64,000 nt of DNA from positions 942,001 through 1,006,000 of the forward strand of contig JACSYO010000535.1 of the NCBI GenBank assembly GCA_016806645.1, given 5' to 3'. A program made the translations under genes and the position numbers. Below, piece by piece: positions 23,619-37,789 of the stretch (positions are counted from its first letter, which is position 1; the number at the start of each line of letters is the position of its first letter). The notes under the pieces were generated by a model. That model had not been told where the DNA came from, did no database searches, and worked only from the letters and a program-made list of their open reading frames with translations. This DNA is from Ophiodon elongatus. Its lineage: Eukaryota > Chordata > Actinopteri > Perciformes > Hexagrammidae.

Positions 23619-26096
23619 ACTTCCTTTTCTGTTAGTGCAAGAGAAGAGATTTGTTCAGTGAGAGAAATGAGTTTTAACACTACTATCACTTAAATGTAAA
23701 TGATTCAAAGTCTTTCAGGTTTTGAATTGGCCCCAACAAAAGCGTATTTTAAACACAAGTCAAACTGTGTATTGTGATTTGTCAACTGACTTCTTTCATA
23801 ATCTGGCTCCAGACGTAGATGTACAGTGACTAATGATGGAGGATATACTTGTCTCTTCGTATTTGCTCAGGAGGATGCGCTTTCATCAACATTAAATCAC
23901 ACCTCTTGTGACATAATTGCCAAAAAAAACACCCTAAACGTTTTTTTTTTTTTAATATATTACTGAAAACAAGCAACGTTTCACAAGATACACTTGTGTC
24001 ATATTCGTTTTAATAATGAAGAAGACATATTTGTTAAATCTGTGAGAAAATGAAAGAGTCTTTGTTTGACTAACAAAATGGTTTTGGCCTGAGGCACAAA
24101 GATATGCCTCAAGTCTACTGCACATAACATATTTAACAGAGATTTTCCATTGTTCATGGCCCAAAAACATCTCCCCTGACTAACAGGTTTCCCTGCCAAA
24201 GACCAATGTCTGCTTAGTAAACAAGATTCTTTTGGACATCGCCATTCTAACTACAAAGCAGATGTCACACAGTATGTCTCCACTCACTGTCTGCCAGAAG
24301 TTATCTATTTATTATTTATTTATTAATTATAAAATTCACACTCAATAATACACAGACAGAGGATGAAGCCTGCTGAGTTGAAATCAGGGACATAACCAAG
24401 TATGCAGCAGCAGTGAGGAGCTATTTTCAATTGTTTTCCTTTTTAAAGGAGACTTTTTAAAAATGCATCAGCGGCAGAGACGACGAGAGGCGGGGGTGGG
24501 AGGCTGCCATGATAGGGAAAGAGTCTCTCAGATGCAAAGCTGTACTTAGACTTACATAAGCTTAGATTGGGATGAAGCTCAGTTCATTTCATTCATGTGG
24601 AACATGCAAAAGACATGAATGACCTTTTTAACTTGCGTACAGGAGTCAGTCCACTGAAGCAGTAGATGCAAGTTTGTGAACACTCCATTGATTCTACTTT
24701 GGGAAAGTGTCACACTTATTTGAAGGCTATGATTTGCATAGGCCTCTTACCTACATGCAGTATGATATGACAAACGACTAACTCTTAAATTTATGTATAG
24801 ATTTCTGTGGCCTGGCACTTTCTGTCCTCTAAAAGTCCACATCTGCAGCCTGCCATCTCATTTGAATTTTAAATTGTCTGTCAAAAAGAATTTAAGGTAA
24901 GTCTGAAAGGAACAAAGAAACAGTCATTCCGTCGGTACTTTGTGGCTGACGGGGGTGAAGCTCAGCCTGTTTGTTTGCGAAAAGTTCACCTTAATCCATA
25001 TGATTTAAATTGCATTTTATTCCACTTAATCCACCCTGAGAATAGACAGACAAGTGACAGGGAATCAACACTTTCAAATCCCGGGGATGAACGTTACTGT
25101 CCAGGTAAAGTTGATGTGGAAGAGTGTGCGTTTTCCCCAGCTTCTTATCCAACTAAGCAATCGCTAAGCCCCTTTCTCTCCCCATTTTCTTAACGTAGAG
25201 TGAGTATTGTGTGGGTCTGGCAGGACACAGAAGCGAGGGCCCGTCTAATTCATGGGGTAAATTAGTGAAGATAAGGCCTGAGTCAGTACCTCCAGCCTAC
25301 CATAGATCCCCCAGGGGCAGGCTCTTAAGGAGCTTAGTAAAAGCCTGTCGTATGAAGACATGACATGGAGCTGGCTAAATGGGCTACGTTGGAGTGTCTT
25401 CCATCAACCTAATATTCATATATGGGTCACTGTCGTTCAAGCTTTAATCCCATTCAATTTATTCAGTCTTGGTTATTAATTCAGAGTTTTAGGAAAATAA
25501 GGCCCTGTGTGTAAGAAAGGTGAAAGAGGGTGTATTAGGGAGGCTCTAATGCAACTGCGCACCAAACTAAGAAAACACTTGGGCCCACTCACAAGACCAT
25601 GTTGTGTAAGAGTCTGTGCCACCAAATCAATAATGAATGCCGGTTGATCCGTAGTAAAGGAACAAGGAAGAACTCCTCCGGAGTCACTGGGTCACATACA
25701 CTGGGGAAACAATTAGAGGCTTCCTCACGCTTCACAGTGCCGCAGCTTGTTTTTCAGTTTTTTCTTTATTTTTTTTATCAGTTGCACGTATTTTCCTTAA
25801 TTTTTCTCAAGGGTCCAGCAGCATGTCTGTACAGCTGTTGAGAAATTACAAACACCGGTCGCTGAGTCTTTCCCAGCCGGAGCTACAAAAGGCCGCGTCA
25901 GGTCCTCGTGATGTATGCCGGGCCACGGGAAGCGCGAGGCATGGTGACGGATAGGAAGGCAGTCTTTCGGATGTGTGTGTTAACCTCATAGTGCTGACAG
26001 ATTACAGATTTAAATATTTTAAATCTCACAGAGCACATGCTGCTGGTGATGAAGAGAGTGGAAATAACTGCAGTAATGCAAGAGATTAATAGAGAT

Positions 26097-26115
26097 ACAC
26101 ACACACACACACACA

Positions 26116-26149
<34 letters not shown>
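26097..26149. repeat. (CA)n microsatellite with AAAA interruption
   Basis: A CA tract of about 53 nt broken once by CAAAAAC. It underlies the spurious Thr/His and Cys/Val frames. Confidence 0.96.
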
Positions 26150-26151
<2 letters not shown>

Positions 26152-29100
26152 CCTTTGAAACTGGTTGGCCGTCGTATACTGACAGACCCCTGCACCACGA
26201 GTCTTGGATTACATATATCCTTTTATACTCTTTTTTTTATTGTCACTTCTTTTCTCTCTGCCCTCTCGCCATTATTGACGATTTGTGTTTAGATATTAAA
26301 TTTAACCAAATCAGTGCTGAAATTGAGTCCGGCGGCTGTGTCATGCTGCCTTATCTTTTTGTTTCTGTCTCAAGGCAAGTTGTAAATAATGGAGAAGCGT
26401 TTATTTATATCTTTTTATTTTTTAATCTGTTTTAAGGCAGACTCTCTACTGCACTTTTCACCTGTATTCGTGACACGGAGAAGGCATTAGGCAGAGATAT
26501 GACTTGTTCAAAGCTCTTGCTCTCTGAGATTTTGCCTATTGAGCTTTTCTTTTTTTATCCCACTATTTTGGCTAAACCAAAATGAAATTAGGATGTGTAT
26601 CATACTGTAAATATAAAGCTCAGTCAACCAAAGGGTGTTTGGTGGTTCCCTGTGTGGACTATGTTTTTACTCAGGGCCAGAGCCAGAATTTTAGAAATAG
26701 TCCAAATTCTCCCACCGCAACCCCGCCCTTTTAGAATCTTGACTAGACCCTTAGAAAAGCAAATAATGATTTTCCTCTGCATTTCCCCTATTGATTGGAG
26801 TGTTATAAATTGTATCTCTCTAAATGTTTCAAAACCTTCTCCCAGATGCCAGGCTTACAATTCTGGTGGAGAAATACGAAATCCCTTTCATTTTTCTGGC
26901 CTCAAACAGTCCATTTTTAAGAATATAAACTCTAGAAAAATACCAGAATCAGCTTTAAACACGGCAGAATGTAAACAACCGTTTTGATGATCCGAGGAGG
27001 GGACATTAAAACTCCCAAATCCCCCAAAACAATAGTGAGGACATGTCCTTGGTGTCCTCAGTGGTAGCTACATCTGTCTGTACCGATGCTCACATTTCCT
27101 CCCACATTCCACATACATGCAAATCAGGTTGACTGGAGACTCTGACTTGCCTGCAGGTATGAATTGTGAGTGTGAGTGGATGTCTGTGTGTTAGCCCTTT
27201 GATGGATGTCCACTGTGTTCTGTGGTAGTTGTAGTCTCCAGTAACCTTAATAGGGTAACAAGAGTAAAGCAATATGGATCGGCAACCAAATCTATTCAGA
27301 GTATTTTTAATAGTAATGTGTTTTACAGGAAGCATTTAAATGTGCCATAATGACACTGTAAACCCCTTTACCTTAATAGGACAGTACCTGCTTTGGGATT
27401 GGTTTATTTAGGTGCTTACATGTAGACCTGCTCCTGACTGTAGTCTAATTATATCTCTTGCCAGCTTGGTAATGCCTCCTGATAGCCTTTGAGGATGGAA
27501 AAATACCTCCATCAAACTCGGGGCCCATCTGTGCCTGCATTCCTCCCAAAAAGCAGCCATCCTCCACAATTATAGCGTTCTTCCAATGATTCCATCATCA
27601 TGCCATCACTTTGTGTAAGAACAGGCTCCAGGAAATTGACTTGATAATAATCTGACAAAATTACCATCGAAGGAAATTAGACTGGGGAATTTTCTCTGTG
27701 TTGTGTTTTAAAGGCAGGATACACACTTTGCATGGCTCTTGGAGCTTAAGTAATAGAACATGTAGCTTATTGATTAGTTTAGATAACGTGAGAGTGTATA
27801 AATGTCAAGCTTTAAAATGCATGCTAAATAGTTTATTTGACCTAATATGTTCTCTTCAACTCGCTGCAGCTCATTACATTGATATGGATCCCGATTCACC
27901 TGAAAATCTGGGTCACTACAGAAATAGCCCCGTGGCTTGCTCTCCCAAGACGGCAGGTCTGATGAATTGGTGGCTGTAGGTCACTATGACAAAGGTTTGA
28001 GTGAAAAAGTGAGGACGGGGGCAGGAGCTTGAGATTTTGATTCATTTCTTGTTTGTTTTTTATCCCGAAAATAAGTTTTGTTTGAAGAGTTTGGTGATGT
28101 GGGCGAACACATAACACTAGAAGGATCCTTTAGGCAGTTTTCTGATCCTTTAAGTAGCACAGATTTGAGGGTTTATGCTAAAACTGCCCAATTTATGCGC
28201 TCCAAAATCCATAATCGCGTATTATTTGTAAAATACGAATACTATGTGGGACGATGTTTGAACCGTGATCATTAATATGCTGTAGTTCACGGGCTAAAAG
28301 ACATTTGAAACACAACTTTTTTATTTTTTCTGGAGTCCTGGAAAGTGACGCTTGTCTTGTCTCTCGAGTCACTACAACAGGAAGGTAGATTTGGGACGAG
28401 AGACTCCAGAGTTGTAGTTTCTCTCATAGGTCCTTTCAGCCTGCGCCCACTGTGAATTTCAGCCGGGTTTAAGTACAGGTGTTGAATGACATAATAACAG
28501 TGGGCAGTTCGGTCCTGAAGCTGAAGAGTGAAATGATACTGTTGGATAGAAATGGTTCTGAGAGAGTAGCGAGAATGGAGCGGGGATCAGAGAGGATAAG
28601 AGCAAGGACAGGAGGAAGAGTTGAGATTGAAAGGAAACAAGAGGAAAATGGTTAGGTTGGAGAAAGGTAAGCCTGGATAAGCCTTTTGACAAGTGAGCTC
28701 TGGGCTGGAGAAAGCCAGTAAAACAAAAATCTGCCAAGTTTGTTTTATTCATGCTGTGGACAACTACAGCTTAACTATCTGTATTGTACAGCGGTACACA
28801 AACAACAAGCAGAATACAAATGTTATCGAATAGTATTCTGCACTCCCCCTTTTATGTGAAGATTTTTGATTGAGGCAGATCTCCCTGCCATGTTGAAAAT
28901 TACTAAATGATTCAAGGTTTTCTGACAACCCAGAATCAACTGGCATTCCCATCTCTTATTCTCTTTAATCACATCCTCTTTCAATCCAAACCTGCTTCAC
29001 ACACATCCGTGCATTTAAAATTCTACAGAAGCCCAACTCCAAAAGCAAACCGCGACAATAAGCATTTATTGCTGAAGCTTTTTTGGTAGCCTGGCAGCCA

Positions 29101-32100
29101 GTAATATGTTAACTAATGGGATGTCGAATGGAGGTATTTGCTATTGCTGCTGAAGAATAACAATTTACCAAGGATATTGAATTTACATTCTTTCAATCTC
29201 TTCTTGATTTGTATGTCCAAGATATCACCCAAGTCTACATCAGAAATAAATAATTGAAAGGAAGAAGTATTTCGTATTTTACAGCGCAAAAGGCATTCGA
29301 ACTTTGCAATATTTTTGCAGCAAGACTGCTCAACTGCTGCACATCATTTTACTTGATTGGCTATTGAAAAAATACCTAAAGGAGTGTCATTATCCAGCGT
29401 ACACACTCTTACGTGCTGCACCCTGAGACTCCTCAGGGTCGATTCTAATGATACCCATGTGATTTATCCAGCAGATCCATGATCAGTATGTAAAAAGAAA
29501 TCCAGGACTGACCTAATAAGTCATAGCTGTGTTTCCCACTGTGCTTTTTGAAAGGCGACATTAGTAAGCACGAATAAGGAAACCTTATCACAAAAGATGT
29601 CGGAAATGTGACATATTTCCTCGGGGATAATTGTGCTTTGTGTCTCGGTGGCCCACTTTTCCTTCGTATTGATGCTTTGCTGCATATGAATGACAAACAG
29701 CTGCATCACATGTTAAGGTCTTTTTTAGTCAAATCCATTAGCAAAGGTTCAGAGCAGAGGACTTGAGAGCAGAATATCCTCCATTGAGGAAATGTTTACT
29801 CTTTTGCGTTTAATTGTTCAGCACAGTGTGAAAGGACTCATCAAATTGGGTTAATGAAGATCCTCAATTTCCCTTTTAATCTGAGCCTTGCACCCCATAC
29901 CCGCGTAAAAAAACAACAAAAAAACAACACTGCTAAAGATAAAAAGCGACCAAAACAGTAAAGCATGGATATAGTGGTGAACGGCTCATAGAGGATATTT
30001 ATGTAATCTTGGGGCACCAGGGCTGACTCAAACCCAACTCAGAGCTGCTGTTGCAGAGAGAGGCCCAAGGACAGTAGCACATTTTCTAAATCCCTGGTAG
30101 ACACGGAAAGTTAAGACAAGCAGTGCTGCAATAAAACAAAGCCCAACCCATTTATCTGAGCATCCCACACAACCCCTGGCCCAGATTTACAGCCCCGGGC
30201 ATCCAGAGCCACCAAATCTTCTGGCAGCCACTGTCGCAGATATTGATAGGAATGGCGAGAATCCCACCATGGAATTCTGAGCTGGAGGGGCTAACTTCCC
30301 AGAACATGAGCTGGCCCCTTATGGTGCGCAATCAAATACCAAAAGTGTATGATATAAAACGGTATGTACCATAATCACATTGTAAATTAGGATAAATTGT
30401 CCCTCATTGATTTTTGCTCTTTCCCTGAACTTGTCTAGCAAGTATCTTGTGCTATGTGGCATTAAGAGTTTATGGATTGTTTGACAAAGCCAGGTCTTTG
30501 ATGAGCATTTGTACCCTCCGGAGACGGAACGCAGACGCCATTCCATCAAGAGCAAAATGCCTGTTTGAAAACAAATAAAAACAGGCCCCTTCTCATCATT
30601 AGATCTAAAGCACTTAATCCTGCAGAGGCGGCTCTTACACTGAAAACCTTTTCTTTGTATCCATCACATATGGATTTCCTCTGTGGAGTATGTCTGCATA
30701 CCAAGTCGCTGATGCTAACCTCTTAAGTATGAGGGCAATCTTCACCATTGTGTCCCTCTGTAGGTCACCACAAGGGTGCGGATATACAGATACTTTTTAA
30801 ATTATTCAGAAGATCAAAAGGTGAAAAGTCTTGCGCTGAGATAGAAAAGAGATTTTTTCCTATTAACAAATGCTTTTGTTCCTGAAAGCATTCCACTTTA
30901 CTTGTCATGCAGGCAAGCTTTGAATAAAAACCCGGATTCTCTTCCGGCTGAGTGAAAGATTTCTCCTGATTTATCTCACCATTTTTTAACTGCCAACTCA
31001 TAAAACATGGAAAAGGACAATAAAAAAATCACCCACACACACATAAACACAAACTGAGACACACCCACAGTACAGCCAGTATTTATGCTAGCCAGGCTTT
31101 CTGTTCACCACAGGGGTAAATATTGGTAATATGTGATGTGCAATTGTGGCTCCGAGGGCTTTGCTTTTAGTGGATATGAAAATTGCGGCAGGGCCTTGTA
31201 GTCACATGAAATTTTACAGCAGGCATGGAGGCACTTTCATTGTTGTGTTTTCTTCTCGCAGCAGCTCCAAGGCTCCTCAGCTAGAAAACAACAATGGCCT
31301 CGTTGTGCCGTCTCATCTGCGTTCATGCCTGGTAAAAGGAACATAAAACTCGTCCCCCTGCCAGATCCTGCTAGTTGCCTTCGGATCGGCACAGTTGAGG
31401 CACAGAGGAATAGTTTTTCAAAGTGTCACCGTTTAGGGCATGGTTTGGATGTCAGCTGCTAAATGAATAAATAATGTGCCCTCAAGTTGCATTTGATGTA
31501 GTGGGATCTGATCCGATATGACTTTTCACTCAAGGTAGCTAACATCCAGATGTTAGAGGAAAACCCTTTTTTTCCCCCTCAGGTTGCTAATGAAACATGG
31601 AACAGGGAGGATGTTTATCGTCGTTCCACCGACAAAAACATTACGAGGAATGTTTTATAAAACGAGGCAGATGGGAGAAGTTGTATCATAAGAGAGAAAT
31701 TGATTCGGAAACGTTGCATCATGTGTTAGTCTGGATGCGTGATCACTGTGAGTATGAGTACGTACAGTATCTACAGTATGTCTTTTCGTTGCTCAGGGCA
31801 CCTTTTGCTGCAAAGTCGGCACAGAATAGGAAGCAAAAATACAGTTGTAGCTCACAGTGCGTGCTGTGTGCAGTTTTTGAGGAAGTGCAGACAACCCGAG
31901 GCCAGATTTGCCTCCAGTGCTTGGACGTGGCCTACTTCTAATCGTGCAGCCATTAATGTGGTCTTCTACTCTGTTTAAAGTACACAAATGAGATTTTAAT
32001 TCATACCCTAAGTTCCGTATGCAGAGAGCCTCTGCTGAGTCTTTTCATCCCACTAAAGTCAGTGCTGTAGTTCACCATGTGAATGTGCATATGACAACCT

Positions 32101-32669
32101 GATGATAACCTGGATTTAAAAAATAAATAAAAGTGGGCACCCTGTACGTGTGGCGCCTTGCTGCATGACCTTGAGTACCCTCAGTAAGCTGCAGTGTCTG
32201 AGGATGTGCGTGTTTGGTATCGTAGTGGCCTACTCCTGTCTCATGGACTTTGTAGTGCCCGTGTGTGTTTGAATAATGTCCTGCAGAAGACACTCTAAGT
32301 GCAACGTCTAGGACTCAGGCGTCAGCAGTATCAGGGCAACCTCTCCTCTCCTCTATCCTCTGTGTGCAATGGCATGGGGGATATTACAGCATTAGAACTC
32401 ATGAATTATAGCCATATTGTTAGCTCAATGTCATGGGACATACTAGGTGTGTTTCGGGTACCACCGTGGCATCAGTCAAAAGCAAGAAAAAGCTTCCACC
32501 GAATAATGAAACACGAATTAGGATGCCACATTTGTCACAAACTGTTGTGGGCTTAGGGCTGCTCCCCTGTTTGATCTGAAGACTGCTACGCTAACACAGG
32601 GGCCAGGTACGACTCGGTATTCTCTATCATAATAAATGGATCTGTGCGTTTCCCAAAAGATGGGGGGTC

Positions 32670-32681
32670 GGGGGGGGGGGG
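32670..32681. repeat. Poly(G) run
   Basis: A run of about 12 G follows TGGGGGGTC, so two G-runs are nearly adjacent. It could form a G-quadruplex or be a sequencing trouble spot. Confidence 0.85.
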
Positions 32682-33644
32682 TTGCAATAACAAAAGATGC
32701 ATTACCTAATAGATTTGGCAGAAATGCAGAGTTCAGGGCGGTCTGATAAAGCTGGGTTACAGTACTTTAATCAATCACTAAGAACACGAACCAATTTAGG
32801 AAGAAGCCTGACATTCAAGATAGGCTTTCAGACAGGATTAGAAATAGTGAATGGAGAGTGGACATATCTGCCAGGGCGAGCCCAGAGGACTGTTGTCAGG
32901 GGAAAGTGTTCCCTCCTCCATGTGTGATATTGAGGCATGTCTCCGCTTCACCCCCTCACACAACCAGACCCACGCCCCTGTGTATTTGAAAAGTCACATC
33001 CTGTCTTCCTGGCCTTGCCCCTCAGTTACACAAATGCAGATGAGTATTAGTAACAAGACAGTGTTGGTCGCCTCTGTTGTTTACTCTCTCCCTTCAAGAA
33101 AGGGCACTGTCATTTAAAATGTCCCTCGGAGCTCATTATCATCTGGAGTCTCCGGCCTTACTAATAATATCTAGAATATCAATGTGAACATGCAGTGAGC
33201 AGAGTAAGACGGCTGCTTTTCTAAACAGACAACTGGGAGAGTCACTGGAGGAAAACAGCTGCTTTCTTTGCCTCAAGGAAATCGTTCTGTTTTTTTGTTT
33301 TCTTTTTATACCCAGCTAAACCAATGCAGCCATCTGATTTCTAATACTCAAATATCTAGACACCCAATCCAAGTCAAAATTCTATTTTAAATCTGACTCT
33401 ATCCTGACATTTTGAAATTAATTTAGCTGTTTCCCAAAGCTTTAGGATTCCCTGAAGGGGATACCTAGCCTCCAGCTTTAGCCCTATAGCCTGGGATCAT
33501 TGGAGAAAACAGCCACAGGCTGTAATGCTGCTGGATAAAGGGGACGTTCAAATGTGGTGATTGATATCATCTCACTAATCCCCCCACATCTCCTCTAAAT
33601 CCACCTGGCTGCAGCTCTGAATGAGCCTGTAGTGTGATGAATTA

Positions 33645-33675
33645 AGATGTAAATGCTCAAACCGCATTTACATCT
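33645..33675. other. 12-bp perfect inverted repeat
   Basis: AGATGTAAATGC (33645-33656) and GCATTTACATCT (33664-33675) are exact reverse complements around the loop TCAAACC. The surrounding 33590-33720 sequence has even composition with an ATTTAAATGAAAG end and looks like a conserved non-coding element. A role as a paired homeodomain/POU site is possible but unproven. Confidence 0.8.
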
Positions 33676-36600
33676 CCGATTGTCATATTTTATGAATGTA
33701 GATTATATATTATTTAAATGAAAGCAGTCAGGATTCTATTTTTCATTATGTTTTGTAGCTGTTTTTTTTACATTTATAGCTCTGTAGTCAGACTTTCCTG
33801 ATGCCAAGAATGAAGTATTATACATCACGTGTTCAAGATCAGATTACATTTCACAGTAAACCTTTCTCTGAAATGTCAAAGATTGTATGCCGTGGAGTCC
33901 TTCTGGATATTAAAGTGCTATTAAATTGTTAAACACCTCTTATTAATGGCTGAAAGAGGCCATGTGGCGCGGCATGTGTTTGTTTGTTTTTTGTTTACGC
34001 TGAAGATGAAGGTCACCCCCTCATTAGTGCAGCAGCCTCTTTTTTTGATGTTGTGATATACATAGTAATCAAGTGTGGCTCACATCACTGTTTACTGTTG
34101 ACCTTTAGTTAAAAGCACATCACTGTCGGGTCGGTTCGAAACTTAATTATGCTCCCATAAAACTCCAAGCATCATGTACAGTGGACAGACCTCATTTAAT
34201 CTGTTGTCATTAGGCTACAGTAACCCTGTGCTCCCTCTGTAAATTGGGCCCACACCATAATGCTCATGAATCCATTATGCCTTTTTTATATAAGAAAATA
34301 GATGCTGAGGGTTTTGCTGTGTCAAGTGCACTCGTGTACAACTCGGCTTTCAGCTACGTATTCAGAAATCCTGCTTGTCACACAACAATACACTTTGGCA
34401 CCTCTCACTTCTCTGCAACTACCAGACATTTGCATGTCAATAGCATCAGTCTACCACTGTGCTTTTGGCATTTGTGAATACTCTGAAAGGGAGCCAGGTA
34501 GTGTAGTGGAGGTCTCTGAAAAGACACATCAGAATAATGTGTCGGGCGTTGCTGGCTTCATGAACATGTTACTTTCTCAAAATGCATCTTGGCTCATTTA
34601 TTCATCAATCACAATTAAGCACGCCGAGACGCGCAACTCAGTTTTAAAAGTATATGCAACATTTTACAGCACGTGCCTCAAGGGAACAGGAGAAGCTGTA
34701 TATGATGCAACGCACTGGGATACATTTAGATCATATCAAATTAATAAATCCCCGTTCCAGGAGTCTAACACCATATTTTACCTGAATGTGGAATAGCTCT
34801 GTGTTTGCACATTACTGTAACTGCTGCAAATGCGAAGGCACCTAATGCATTATTACCTCATTAATTTTACAGGCAGCATCTGGGTCATGTGTCTGCTCGG
34901 TATATGTATTATTCTGTGGAGCCCTTTCACACCAAATGATAAAGCTGATCTTTCAATTTTCACTCAGAACTGCCGCCTACTTACCTTAAATTAAAGCTGT
35001 TATTTAGCTTATTAGGCCATGGAAAGATTCATTTTCTCAGCATACTTACACTACATATTGTACATGCTCACACACACATACACACACACACACACACACA
35101 AATGCACAAGGCAATTACATTTCACAGTGAAAGCTTTCATTTTATGATAACAAAACTAACTTATAATAATAATAATTTCAAATTCTTTTGGACAAGTAGA
35201 TCAGAATTTTTTATCTTTCTCTACAGAAAACATAATTCAAAATGCAATGGATGAGAGTGGTGAATTACATGCACTCATTGCAAGGCTTCACTGGTTTTTG
35301 AAATGGTGCATAGCTAAGTGTTGTCCTCAGGATGATCAGCTCTTCAAAGGCCTGGCTTTGTGTGGTTTATGAGGATACTTCTGTTTGTGTTTTAGTTTCT
35401 GGAATGGGTGTCGCAAAAATGTACTTTCTCCATTCCTAGCAGGAAATGTCCAGCAAATTGTAGACACTACTGCACTGTAAAATAATCCCAGTTTTAGATG
35501 TCTATTGTTTGCTATTAACTGCAAAGATGATCTAAATAACATTATTATCAGGACCATTCTTCTGGCTGGGAGGAATGGTTTTGTTCTGTTTCAATAATTA
35601 CCCACCAATGTGCGTTCGTCTTAGTTGCATATCTACCTTTGATACTGGCTCTGCAAATGACTATCCAGGCCAAGGACAACTGCGTGGTCTCTTTAACCCA
35701 GAGGAGAAGGTTCAATACTCGCCATAGGAGCTGATCCATCTATGATGTTGTAATGCAGTGCCAATGAACTTGGAGCCCTGATTGTGAGAGATCAACTCCC
35801 TGTTGTAATTACCAGCCAGACCTCAATTAACTCACAGCAAACCTTCAGTTCAACTCTATATGTTTGTGAAGTGTTAATAGCTGCTTTAAGAAAAATGTTT
35901 CCCCCACTCCCATCCCGCAGTCAGTTCTTTGGTGCGGCTGATCCACTTGGATCAGTGTGCATTGCACTGCATGTTCAGATACATTACTTGAAATGACACA
36001 CTTAAAGCCTTTAATACAGAGTTTAAATAGGAAACAAACAATTTATTCCAAATGATACTATCATTTATCTCAAACCACAATCAATCAGCGTAAATGTTAA
36101 GTGTGTTTTCTTTTCAGGCAGTAACTCGCGGTAACTAGCCAGGAGCTCCATGACGAGCAGCATTTCGTCCAAAGAATACAGCAGGAGTAATACACACCAG
36201 TTCACATTTAAAGTGATTGTCATAAACTTTGATTGGCTTTATATATGTAGTGCCATGCCAGCGCTGTTCAGGTTCCTTGCACTTGCCTGAATTTTATAGG
36301 GGATGCATCCCAGAAGGCTAAAAATCCATCCTCCTTTCAACTGTAAGCCAGAAATTGATGTTAGTGCTGCCATGTTATACGTGCTGTCCTCACATTGGAG
36401 GAGATGAGAGGAGCTGCTTGAAATATCTGCTGAATTCTCCTTGGTATGCTGGAGTGTATCCTCTCTAGGAATTCAATCATGTTTCACATGTGCTCACCAT
36501 GTCCAATCAGATGTGTTGCCACTTCACAGTTGTGGTATGATTTGACCAACAACTAGGACACATAACATACAGACAGGTAGCTATGTTAGTAAAGCGCACC

Positions 36601-37374
36601 TTGCAAATCAGCTGATCACAGACACTTAAGTGATAATACGCCTGATGAAAATGCACTTTTGGATATTTACCCAGGCGTCATGCTGAATTTGAAACACAGA
36701 AGCCATAGAAATTCTGGTCTACTCTTCTTTACTTTGAATCTTTTCCCCCTCTAGTTTCTGATCAGAAATAGTCTTGTAAAAGTGGTGTCAAAGATGAAAA
36801 GGACAATAAAAGGCAAACAAGAGTAAGGGGGCAATCTTACATTCTGCGTGAAGCGATACACATTGCTGTCATTACTAGTTTGAGTCTTAAAAAGGAGGTG
36901 AGGGGGTCTAAGGGCTTTGACATTCTTTTATTTCATGACATGGATGAGTCCCAAACGGTCGACTCTATTTCAACCATGAAATGCAATTTCTTTTATAAAT
37001 TTAGGAAGAAATGTCGATATTAAAAGGTTAAAAACACAATTAAGTGTGAAGTTACTCCTTAATCCAGCACTAGGGATGTTAAATGTAAATTTGTTTACCA
37101 CCAAGAACCTTTTTGACCAGTTGCATATCTCGGTCTATATATTAATATTACTGTATTAATCCATTTTGTTGATGGTTAGCCTTTCAATTTTCTCTGCTGA
37201 AAAATGCTCGCTTCTCAGATTTTCGGAATCTGGCATTAAAATAGCAATGCGCCAGGTGTCCCATTAAAAAGGGACTATTTTTTTCTGCGACTGTTGCCCC
37301 AGTGCTTGTTCATAAGGGAATGTTAGGTCCCTGTAAATTATAGAGTACTGTCTAGACCTGCTCTATATGAAAAG
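33676..37374. other. Putative first intron of nlgn3, middle part
   Basis: No supported exon. The 164-residue frame at 34302-34796 has no recognisable domain, signal or splice context. A (CA)n microsatellite lies at 35069-35100. The remainder is AT-rich single-copy-looking DNA. Confidence 0.5.
35069..35100. repeat. (CA)n microsatellite
   Basis: A CA tract of about 32 nt with a single ATA interruption. Confidence 0.94.
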
Positions 37375-37789
37375 GGTCCCAAGATAACTTCTGTTATAAT
37401 TTGACGCTTTATAAATATATTGTATTGAATAAACTACTGCCATGCTAGCAACTCTGTGAGGCTGTGCTTACACAGAGGTGTGCACTGAGCTAAATGCAAA
37501 AATCAGTATGCTAACATGCTGATTTTCAGCAGGTATATTGTTTAACATTTTCACCATCTTAGTTTAGCGTGTTATTACATTATCATTTGCCCATGTACAC
37601 AAAGTACAGCTGAGGCTGATGGGAATGTCATTTGTGTTGCAGGTACTTGGGTATAAATCATATAAGTACATACAATTATTGGACAAATTTTGACCAAATG
37701 ATGGTGCTAGATAAAAAGTCAGGCGATCACCAAAGTTACCAGAATTCGGACCAGACTGACATTGCCAACCGTAGAGCCAAACTATCAGT
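37375..37789 (+). repeat. Dispersed teleost repeat, copy B (longest)
   Basis: The copy begins near a GACGCTTTATAAATA tail-like segment, then CATGCTAGCAACTCTGTGAGG. It continues through GCTAACATGCTGATTTTCAG, CACCATCTTAGTTTAGC, AGTACAGCTGAGGCTGATGG, GGTGCTAGATAAAAAGTCAG and GATCACCAAAGTTACCAG, and ends at CATTGCCAACCGTAGAGCC. These phrases, in this order, are the body of a repeat common in percomorph fishes. Copies A and C share parts of it. It is degraded and non-coding. Confidence 0.7.

Larger units (their letters stand above)
21743..33644. other. Putative first intron of nlgn3, left part
   Basis: About 11.9 kb with no supported coding exon. Microsatellites at 22647, 23549 and 26097, poly-T near 23941, and a 12-nt G run near 32670 are present. 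Open frames are short and mostly low complexity. The 114-residue frame at 31597-31941 is Cys-rich but matches no family I know. Regulatory elements for nlgn3 may lie here but cannot be identified from a single sequence. Confidence 0.5.

Noticed and set aside
31597..31941. 114-residue Cys-containing frame with CxxC-like pairs
   Set aside because: The cysteine spacing does not fit a known zinc-binding family, and the frame lies in AT-rich intron-like DNA without splice support.
34302..34796. 164-residue open frame
   Set aside because: It has no recognisable domain, no codon-use signal I can see and no good splice context; chance frames of this size are expected in 64 kb.
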